In this document: in pieces, positions 25,034-32,031 of the stretch
How the letters are laid out: each line of letters begins with the position of its first letter
Position numbering within the stretch: the first letter of the stretch is position 1
Notes under the pieces: generated by a model
What the model was told of the DNA's origin: nothing
Seen by the model: only the letters and a program-made list of their open reading frames with translations
The model's database searches: none
Translations under genes and position numbers: made by a program
Origin: Chloroflexota bacterium
GTDB taxonomy: Bacteria > Chloroflexota > Dehalococcoidia > Bin125
DNA: 42,730 nt
NCBI GenBank assembly: GCA_003228175.2
Contig: QGNQ01000014.1
Coordinates: 1 to 42,730, forward strand
Reading direction: 5' to 3'

Positions 25034-27868
25034 CTACTTTGCCTTGCTGCCGCGTTTCGTCGCCGTCTTCCGACTCGTGCGCTTCGCCGCCCGCTTCGTC
25101 CCCGCGCTCTTCCCCGACGCCGCCTTGCGCGCCTTCTTCGGCTTCTTCGGCGCCAGCGCCCGCTCCGCCAGCAGCGTCAGCGCCGACTCCAGCGTCACGT
25201 TCGACGGATCCAGCGCCCGCGGGATGCTGGCATTCGTCTCGCCATCCGTCGCGTACGGCCCAAACCGACCATCCAGCAGCCGCACCGGCCGGCCCGAATC
25301 GGGATGCGTCCCCAGATCCTTCAGCACGTTGCTCGACGCCCGCCGCTTGAAACCCGCGCTCTTGGGCTGCGCGAACAGCGCCAGCGCCCGCTCCAGCGAG
25401 ATCGTGTAGATGTCGTCCGTCTCCTCCAGCGAGCGCGTGTCCTTCGTCTCAGCGCCCCGCTGCAAGTACGGCCCGTAGCGACCGTTCGCGGCCACCACCG
25501 GCGAGTCCGTCTCCGGATCGACGCCCAGCTCCCGCGGCAGCGACAGCCACTGCAGCGCGTCCTCCAGCGTCACGTCCTCCATCGCCACGTCGGCCGGCAC
25601 CGACGCCCGCTTGGGCATGTCCGGCTTCTTCGTCTTCGGCGGCGGGTTCGGGCCCAACTGCACATACGGGCCAAATCGCCCCGACTGCAGCAGCACTTCC
25701 AGCGCAGTCTCCGGGTCGTGCCCCAGATCCCGCGGCCCATCAACCTGCTGCGACAGCAGCTCCATCCCCAACTCCACGGTCAGATCCGCCGGCGCCTGGT
25801 CCGGCGGCATCGAAGCCGTGTTCCCCTCGCCCCCCTCCCCGCGCTGTAAGTACGGCCCGAAGCGACCAATCCGCACCACAATCGGCTGCCCCGTCTCCGG
25901 CTCCACCCCCACCGGGATCAGCGGGAACGCGATCTCCGGCATCTGCGTCTCGATCCGCTTCGCCAATCCCTCCCGCTCCCCCTCACCGAAGTAGAACGAG
26001 CGCAGGTGCGAAACCGAGTCCGCCTCCCCCCGCGCAATCGCGTCCAGAACCTCTTCCATGCTCGCGCTGAACGCCGGCTCCACCAGATCCCCAAAGTGCC
26101 GCTCCAGCAGGTCCGTCACCGCGTAGGCCAGGAACGTCGGCACTAGCGCATTCCCCTGCTTAAACACGTAACCCCGATCCTGAATCGTGCTCAAGATCGA
26201 CGCGTACGTAGACGGCCGCCCCAGCCCCTCCTCCTCCAGCTTCCGCACCAGCGACGCCTCCGTGTACCGCGCCGGCGGCTGCGTCTCATGCTTCTTCGCC
26301 TCCAGCGAGACCGGCGTCACCGTCTCCCCAACCTCCACCGTCGGCAACAGCCGCTCCTCCTCCGAATCCGCTCGCACGTCCCGCTCCGCGTACACCCGCA
26401 GGAACCCCGCGAACACCAGACGCTGCCCGCGCGACTCGAACCCCGCCACCCCCTCGCTGCTCTCCACCTCGAACTCCACCACCGTGCGCTCCAGCTGCGC
26501 GTCCAGCATCTGACTCGCCACCGTGCGCTGCCAAATCATCTCGTACAGCCGACGCTGGTCGTTGTTCAGCGCCGATCGCAGCGACGCTGGCGTCCGGCTG
26601 ATATGCGTCGGTCGGATCGCCTCGTGCGCCTCCTGGGCGTTCCGGGATCGCGTCTTGTAACTACGCGGCCCCTTCGTGAAGCCCTCGCCGTACTCCCGCT
26701 GGATCACAGTTTGTGCTTCGGCCAGGGCCTGCTGCGAGAGCGTCACCGAGTCCGTCCGCATGTACGTGATCAGACCCTCGCGCTCCGCCCCCACATCAAT
26801 CCCCTCATACAAGCTCTGTGCCACCTGCATCGTCCGGCGCGCACTGAAGCCCAGCCGCCCGTTCGCCTCCTGCTGCAGCGTCGAGGTCGTGAACGGCGCC
26901 GCCGGACGACGCGTCGCCGGTGTTGCCTCCACCTTCGTCACCGTCCACGGCGTCGCGAACTCCAACTCCGCCACCAACGTCGTGATCGTCGCCTCGTCCA
27001 GCACCCGCACGCCGTCGCTGGTCAGCTGCCCCGTCGTCGAGTCGAAATCGCGGCCGGACGGCAACCGCTCGCCACCCAGCCGCTTCAGCGTCGCCGGCAG
27101 ATTGCCGCGCACCGCCGCCAGCAGGGCCTCCGCGTCCCAATACCCCGCCCGATGGAACGCCGCCCGCTCCCGCTCCCGCAACACCGCGAACCGCACCGCC
27201 ACGCTCTGCACCCGTCCCGCCGACGTCCCCGCCCGAATCTTCCGCCACAGCACCGGCGACAGGCTGTAGCCAAACAGCCGATCCAGAATCCGCCGCGACT
27301 CCTGCGCCTCCACCAGGTTCTGGTCAACCTCCCGCGGCGAGCCCAGCGCCTCCTGGATCGCCTCCGGCGTCACCTCATGAAAGACGATCCGCTCAACCGG
27401 CACCCCCGGCGCAAGCACCTCGCACAGGTGCCAGCCAATGCTCTCGCCCTCGCGGTCTTCATCCGTCGCCAGCAGCAACTTGCTGGCCGACTTGAGCTCC
27501 TTCTTCAACCGCCGCACATGCTGGGCCTTATCGGCCGGCACGATGTACACCGGATCGAAGTCCCGCTCCACGTTGACCCCAAGCTCGGCCCAGGATTCGC
27601 CCTTGATCGACTCCGGGCGCTCCTCCGCCCGGCCCGGCAGATCGCGCACGTGGCCGTAGGAAGCGTCCACGACATACTCGGGGCCCAGGAAGCGCCCGAT
27701 CGTCTCCGCCTTGGCCGGCGACTCCACGATCACCAACTGCTTGCCGCTCTTCGCCGACTTGCTCGATCGCTTCTTCGCGGCCTTTTTCGCCGCACGGGGC
27801 TTCTCCGCCGCACTCGTGTCGTCGTCGATCAAAGCGGCGTCTGCGGCTGCTGTTTCAGCGTCTGACAT
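25034..27868 (-). CDS. topA: DNA topoisomerase I (type IA)
   Basis: TopA relaxes negative supercoils. The 944-residue protein has a TOPRIM domain (KQLVIVESPAKAETIGRFLG, then LLATDEDREGESIGWHL) and the active-site Tyr369 in GLITYMRTDS. Instead of zinc fingers, the C-terminal third carries at least four repeats of the form GRFGPYxQ/GRYGPYLQRG, ending with about 40 Lys/Arg/Ala-rich residues. The first 40 residues are also Lys/Ala-rich. These basic tails probably add non-specific DNA binding. The gene overlaps dprA by 14 bases, so the two are co-transcribed, a widespread dprA-topA pairing. Several neighbouring genes (xerC/D, dprA) also act on DNA. Confidence 0.98.
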   Translation of the reverse strand: MSDAETAAADAALIDDDTSAAEKPRAAKKAAKKRSSKSAKSGKQLVIVESPAKAETIGRFLGPEYVVDASYGHVRDLPGRAEERPESIKGESWAELGVNVERDFDPVYIVPADKAQHVRRLKKELKSASKLLLATDEDREGESIGWHLCEVLAPGVPVERIVFHEVTPEAIQEALGSPREVDQNLVEAQESRRILDRLFGYSLSPVLWRKIRAGTSAGRVQSVAVRFAVLRERERAAFHRAGYWDAEALLAAVRGNLPATLKRLGGERLPSGRDFDSTTGQLTSDGVRVLDEATITTLVAELEFATPWTVTKVEATPATRRPAAPFTTSTLQQEANGRLGFSARRTMQVAQSLYEGIDVGAEREGLITYMRTDSVTLSQQALAEAQTVIQREYGEGFTKGPRSYKTRSRNAQEAHEAIRPTHISRTPASLRSALNNDQRRLYEMIWQRTVASQMLDAQLERTVVEFEVESSEGVAGFESRGQRLVFAGFLRVYAERDVRADSEEERLLPTVEVGETVTPVSLEAKKHETQPPARYTEASLVRKLEEEGLGRPSTYASILSTIQDRGYVFKQGNALVPTFLAYAVTDLLERHFGDLVEPAFSASMEEVLDAIARGEADSVSHLRSFYFGEGEREGLAKRIETQMPEIAFPLIPVGVEPETGQPIVVRIGRFGPYLQRGEGGEGNTASMPPDQAPADLTVELGMELLSQQVDGPRDLGHDPETALEVLLQSGRFGPYVQLGPNPPPKTKKPDMPKRASVPADVAMEDVTLEDALQWLSLPRELGVDPETDSPVVAANGRYGPYLQRGAETKDTRSLEETDDIYTISLERALALFAQPKSAGFKRRASSNVLKDLGTHPDSGRPVRLLDGRFGPYATDGETNASIPRALDPSNVTLESALTLLAERALAPKKPKKARKAASGKSAGTKRAAKRTSRKTATKRGSKAK

Positions 27869-28982
27869 ACGTCATTGGCCCTACCTGCCGAACCAAGCCC
27901 TTCATTTCGAGCATAGCCAGGGTGCTGCTGACCGTCGAAGCGGGCAGCCCCGCCAGCCGCACACAGTCGTCCACGTGTACCGGATCCGCGCTCAGCCGCT
28001 CCAGCACCGCCGACTCCGTGGGGTCCGACGGCAGCAGCGCCGTCATCTCCATCTGCTGCTCCACCATCTGCAAGTTCAGCTCCACCAGGATGTCCGACAC
28101 GCTCGTCACCAGCTTCGCCATGCCCTGCTGGATCAGCGCATTGCTCGCCTTGCTCGTCGGCGACGTGATCCGACCCGGCACCGCGAACACCTCCCGATTC
28201 TGCTCGTTCGCCCAGTTCGCCGTGTGCAGCGCCCCACTGCCCTCCCCCGCCTCCACGATCAGCGTCCCCAGCGTCAGCCCCGCGATAATCCGGTTCCGAC
28301 GCGGGAAGAAATCCGCCCGCGGCGTCGTCCCCAGCGGATGCTCGGACACCACCGCCCCGTCCTCCTCAATGCGCTGCGCCAGCCCCTTGTGCTCCGGCGG
28401 ATAGACCACGTCCACCCCGCACGCCTGCACCGCGATCGTGCGCCCCCCCGCCTCCAGCGCCGACTCGTGCGCGATCCCATCCACCCCCCGCGCCAGCCCA
28501 CTCACAATCGTCACCCGGTTGCTCGCCAGACCGTGGCTCATCTCCGCCGTCACCTGTCGCCCGTACGGCGACACCCGGCGCGTCCCCACCACCGCCACCG
28601 ACCAATCGTCCGCCGGCAGAATCTCCCCCCGCACGAACAGCAGCGGCGGCGGGTCATAGATCTCCCGCAACCGGGCCGGGTACGCCTCGTCCTGCACCGA
28701 AATCGCCCGCGCCCCTGACGCCTGTAGCGCCGCCATCTCCTCATCCGGATCCGTCCGCCCCCGCGCCTGGTGCAGCGAGCGCAGCGTCGCCGCATCCATG
28801 CCCGCCTCGCGCAGATCCCCGTCCCCTGCCGTCCAGGCGTCCGACACCGACGCGAAATACGCCTCCAACAGGGCCATCCGCTTCGCGCCAATACGCGGCA
28901 CCCGCGCCAACGCCAACCGAAAGGGCAAGTCCGTCTCTGGCATTCGAATCCTCGCTGGCGACCCGATCGCCGCCATCGTCAT
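27855..28982 (-). CDS. dprA: DNA processing protein DprA
   Basis: DprA protects incoming single-stranded DNA and loads RecA during natural transformation. The 375-residue protein has a helical N-terminal region with a helix-hairpin-helix-like PRIGAKRMALLEAYF. The Rossmann-like core follows (VAVVGTRRVSPYG, IVSGLARGVDGIAH, FFPRRNRIIAGL, VEAGEGSGALHTA). A C-terminal winged-helix segment (VDDCVRLAGLPASTVSSTL) completes the common long form. The ATG at 28982 is used, but ATG 28943 (MPETDLPFRLALARVPRIG) has a GAGG about 7 bases upstream and would give a 362-residue product. No other competence genes are visible. It overlaps topA by 14 bases. Confidence 0.96.
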   Translation of the reverse strand: MTMAAIGSPARIRMPETDLPFRLALARVPRIGAKRMALLEAYFASVSDAWTAGDGDLREAGMDAATLRSLHQARGRTDPDEEMAALQASGARAISVQDEAYPARLREIYDPPPLLFVRGEILPADDWSVAVVGTRRVSPYGRQVTAEMSHGLASNRVTIVSGLARGVDGIAHESALEAGGRTIAVQACGVDVVYPPEHKGLAQRIEEDGAVVSEHPLGTTPRADFFPRRNRIIAGLTLGTLIVEAGEGSGALHTANWANEQNREVFAVPGRITSPTSKASNALIQQGMAKLVTSVSDILVELNLQMVEQQMEMTALLPSDPTESAVLERLSADPVHVDDCVRLAGLPASTVSSTLAMLEMKGLVRQVGPMTYVRR

Positions 28983-29027
28983 CGCACCGTGTCTCCGCGG
29001 GACCCTAGCAAGCCTATCCAGCCGCGA

Positions 29028-30326
29028 TCAGCCCGTCAGCGTCCGATCGGACCGCTCCGCTGGCGACTCCTCAGCCCCCGCCGTCACCGCCCGCGCACGA
29101 ATCCGCGCGATCCGCCGACCTTCCATCCGCGTCACCGTCAGCACCAAGCCGTCCACGTGAACCTCATCGCCCGGCTCCGGGATCTTGCCCAGCCGCTCGA
29201 ACACGAAGCCCCCCACCGTGTCGAAATCCTGGTCCTCGAAGCGGTATCCGAAAAGCTCCGTCAGCGACTCACTGTCCGACCGTCCGTCCAAGATCGCCTC
29301 CGTGTCCGACAGCCGGTAGACCGGCGACGCCGTGAAGCGGTCGTACTCGTCCTCAATCTCGCCCACAATCTCCTCGATCAAGTCCTCGATCGTCACAATC
29401 CCCGCCGTGCCACCGTACTCATCCAGCACAATCGCAATGTGCACCCGCAGCGCCTTGAACTCCGCCAGGAGCTCATCCAGCAGCTTGCTCTCCGGCACCA
29501 GCAGCGGCGGCCGCATCAGATCCCGCACCGGGCTCTCTTGCCCCGCCAGCAGCGCCGCCAGCGCGTCCTTCGCGTACAGCACCCCCACAATGTTGTCGAT
29601 ACTGCCCTCCTCCACGGGCACCCGCGAGTAGCCGTTGTCCACCGCGACCTGCGCCGCCTCCCGCACCGTCAGCGCCACATCCACCGACACAATGTCCGGC
29701 CGCGGCACCATCGCCTCCCGCACCGGCGTATCGCCAATCTCCACCACCCGGCGAATCATCTCCCGCTCGTCCTCCTCGATCTCCTCCTCGCCCGCCTCCA
29801 GCAACACCTCCAACTCGTTGGGTTCGGGCGCGTGTTCATCACGCCCCTTCCGAAACCGACTCACCAGCACCGCGGGCGCCTCCAACACGAACGCCGGCGC
29901 AACGAACAGCGTGTCCAGCAAGTCCATCGTGCGCGCGAACGTCAGCCCATAACCCTCCGGGCTCGACTGCGCCAGCCGCCGCGGCACCGCCTGCGTCAGC
30001 CCCGCCACGATCACCCCCACCAACGCCGTCAGCACCACGACCTCCCAGCTGAAGCCTTGCTCCCGGATTAGCAAATACTCCGCCGCCGCGATCGCCGTCA
30101 CCACCCCAATCGTGCGCCCAACCGCGTACGACCCCAGTGCCCGCTCGCGGTTCTCCGTGATCCGTTGCAGCCGCTGGCGTTTCGGGTCCTCCGGCTCCCG
30201 ACTCAGCAGCAGCCGCGCCCGCGAGCGGCTCAAACTCACGACGCCCGCCTCCGCGATCGCCTCCAGCAACAGCAGCGCGTACGCCGCGATCAGAATGATC
30301 AGCGCAACGACCGACTGCTCACTCAT
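29028..30326 (-). CDS. CNNM/CorC-type membrane protein with CBS pair (hemolysin-related)
   Basis: This 432-residue protein has an N-terminal CNNM (DUF21) membrane domain with about four hydrophobic segments, the first at residues 6-25 (VVALIILIAAYALLLLEAI). A pair of CBS domains (REAMVPRPDIVSVDVALTVREA, shown here as REAMVPRPDIVSVDV) and a C-terminal CorC/HlyC transporter-associated domain (EYGGTAGIVTIEDLIEEIVG as EYGGTAGIVTIEDL) follow. Relatives are linked to Mg2+/Co2+ export or resistance; the 'hemolysin' label is historical. I chose the ATG at 30326, which overlaps the glmU stop by 8 bases (ATGAGTGA) and places the first helix at the N-terminus; the longer frame to 30368 is less natural. 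The gene is probably co-expressed with glmU. Confidence 0.9.
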   Translation of the reverse strand: MSEQSVVALIILIAAYALLLLEAIAEAGVVSLSRSRARLLLSREPEDPKRQRLQRITENRERALGSYAVGRTIGVVTAIAAAEYLLIREQGFSWEVVVLTALVGVIVAGLTQAVPRRLAQSSPEGYGLTFARTMDLLDTLFVAPAFVLEAPAVLVSRFRKGRDEHAPEPNELEVLLEAGEEEIEEDEREMIRRVVEIGDTPVREAMVPRPDIVSVDVALTVREAAQVAVDNGYSRVPVEEGSIDNIVGVLYAKDALAALLAGQESPVRDLMRPPLLVPESKLLDELLAEFKALRVHIAIVLDEYGGTAGIVTIEDLIEEIVGEIEDEYDRFTASPVYRLSDTEAILDGRSDSESLTELFGYRFEDQDFDTVGGFVFERLGKIPEPGDEVHVDGLVLTVTRMEGRRIARIRARAVTAGAEESPAERSDRTLTG

Positions 30327-31788
30327 CCTGGCGCTCCCGAATCGGCCGCAGCCGCGCCGGCGCACCAATCGCGATGCTGCCCGACGGCACGTCCTTGTTT
30401 ACCACCGACCCCGCCGCCGTCGCCGAGTCGTCGGCCAGCGTGATCGGCGCAACCAGCATCGAGTCACTGCCCACGAAGCAGCGCTTCCCGATCGTCGTCT
30501 GCTGCTTCTCCACCCCATCAAAATTGCAGGTGATCGCCCCCGCCCCAATGTTCGACTCCTCCCCCACCACCACGTCACCCAGGTAGGAGAAGTGCCCCAT
30601 CTGCACCCCCCGATGCAGGTGCGCGTTCTTCGTCTCCGCGTGCGTGCCAATGTGCACGTGGTCGTCCAGCACCGTCCCCTCGCGCAACGTGCTGAACGCG
30701 CCCACGTCCACATGATCCGCCAGCACCGCCCCCTCGCTCCGACACTGCACCAGGGCGCACCCCTCGCCCGTCCGCGTATCGATCAGCACGCTGTTCGGCC
30801 CCACCACGCTGCCCGCCCCCACGCGCGTCGCGCCCCGCAGGTGCGTCCCCGGCTCGATCCGGCAGTCCGCGCCGATCTCAACCCCCGCATCGATATACGT
30901 GGCCGCCGGATCGACGATCGTCACGCCCGCGTCCAGCCAGCCCTCGTTGATGCGCTCTCGCAGCACCCGCTCCGCCCGCGCCAGATCCCGCCGCGACTCC
31001 ACGCTCAAAGACCCACCCGAAGCGTAAATCGTGACCGCCGTCGCCTCCCCCTCGCTCGCCGCCTTCGCCACCGCATCCGTCAGATAGATCTCACCGCTCG
31101 CGCTGCGCCCCAACGACTCCAACGTGCGCCAAAGCCAGCCCGCCTCAGCCCGATACAGCCCCACATTGACCTCACGGATCGCCTTCGTCTCGCGATCCGC
31201 GTCCGCCTCCTCCACCACCGCCACCAGCCGCTCCCCCTCCCGACGCACCCGCCCCAGATTCGTTGGATCGGGCACCAGCGCCGCCGCCAGAGCCAAGCGA
31301 GCCGGCGGCGCCGACAACACCGCGCAGACATCCTCCGCGCGCAGCAAGGGAACATCGCCGTTCACGATCAGCAGATCACCGTCGGGCGCAGCCGCCCTGG
31401 CCGCCAACGTCGCATGCCCCGTCCCCAGCGGCTCCGACTGTCGAGCGAAGCCCACCTCCAGCCCCGCCGGCGCCCCCGCAACGACCGCCGCCTCCATCGC
31501 CTCCGCCCCAAACCCCGTCACCACCACCGCCCGACGCACGCCCGCATCCCGCAGCGCCTGCAGCACGTGTAGCACCATCGGACGACCCACCAGCGGGTGC
31601 AACCCCTTCGGCAGATCGGACCGCATCCGCGTACCACGACCCGCCGCCAGCACGATCGCGGTCACGCGCGGATACTCGCCCGCGGCCAGATCGGCCTCCG
31701 TGCCACTCAGACTGGGAGTCGGACTAGGAGGTTTGTCGGAATCCGCTGGGTCGGTCGTGCCCACGATGCTCTTTCGACGCCAGGGCAT
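30319..31788 (-). CDS. glmU: Bifunctional UDP-N-acetylglucosamine diphosphorylase / glucosamine-1-phosphate N-acetyltransferase
   Basis: GlmU acetylates glucosamine-1-phosphate and then forms UDP-GlcNAc. The N-terminal uridylyltransferase domain shows VLAAGRGTRMRSDLPKGLHP with the GxGTRM signature and Lys. The left-handed beta-helix acetyltransferase domain runs through NAHLHRGVQMGHFSYLGD (split around the conserved GHFSYLGD) and NIGAGAITCNFDG. The 489-residue product has about 38 extra, Ser/Pro-rich residues before the catalytic start; a GTG at the VTAIVLAAG segment would give a conventional protein, so the true start may be there. It is the first gene of the minus-strand block, with a TTGACA-containing promoter upstream, and overlaps the CBS gene by 8 bases. 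Confidence 0.95.
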   Translation of the reverse strand: MPWRRKSIVGTTDPADSDKPPSPTPSLSGTEADLAAGEYPRVTAIVLAAGRGTRMRSDLPKGLHPLVGRPMVLHVLQALRDAGVRRAVVVTGFGAEAMEAAVVAGAPAGLEVGFARQSEPLGTGHATLAARAAAPDGDLLIVNGDVPLLRAEDVCAVLSAPPARLALAAALVPDPTNLGRVRREGERLVAVVEEADADRETKAIREVNVGLYRAEAGWLWRTLESLGRSASGEIYLTDAVAKAASEGEATAVTIYASGGSLSVESRRDLARAERVLRERINEGWLDAGVTIVDPAATYIDAGVEIGADCRIEPGTHLRGATRVGAGSVVGPNSVLIDTRTGEGCALVQCRSEGAVLADHVDVGAFSTLREGTVLDDHVHIGTHAETKNAHLHRGVQMGHFSYLGDVVVGEESNIGAGAITCNFDGVEKQQTTIGKRCFVGSDSMLVAPITLADDSATAAGSVVNKDVPSGSIAIGAPARLRPIRERQDE

Positions 31789-31855
31789 CTCTCGACGCCG
31801 GGACTGGCAAGGTTGAGCGCCCGCGGCCCACCTCAGGCCGCCGCGTTACCTGTGA

Positions 31856-31885
31856 AACGTACGAATCCCAAGTCCCGACTGTCAA
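31856..31885 (-). promoter_or_regulatory. Predicted glmU promoter
   Basis: On the minus strand a perfect -35 hexamer TTGACA (31885-31880) is followed after 18 bases by TACGTT (31861-31856), which keeps the key T, A and final T of the -10 consensus. A transcript would begin near 31849, about 60 bases before the glmU ATG. It faces the alaS promoter in the 243-base divergent region (31789-32031), which holds no gene. Confidence 0.5.
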
Positions 31886-31937
31886 CCGGCGCGCTCCCGC
31901 ATCCCTCTGACCGGGCCGGCCAATCGCTCCGCGTTCC

Positions 31938-31943
31938 TATACT
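31938..31943 (+). promoter_or_regulatory. -10-like box upstream of alaS
   Basis: TATACT lies 88 bases before the alaS ATG in the divergent glmU-alaS region. No good -35 is present at normal spacing. The intervening leader shows no complete T-box motif. Support comes from the hexamer's reuse ahead of ppdK, cmk and the gene at 18584. Confidence 0.4.
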
Positions 31944-32031
31944 TGCAGCAGCCCCTGATCCCCGTCCGACTCGCCCCCCGCGAACTCGGTTCCCTCTACT
32001 CACGGGCTCGCTGCCGACCGGAGCACCGCGC

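Noticed and set aside
26288-27865. Plus-strand open frame opposite topA
   Set aside because: Arg-rich shadow of the topA coding strand with no recognisable domain.
31944-32031. Possible T-box leader of alaS
   Set aside because: GAGCACCGCGC near the start is reminiscent of the T-box GGTGGNACCGCG, but the full motif, specifier loop and terminator are not present.
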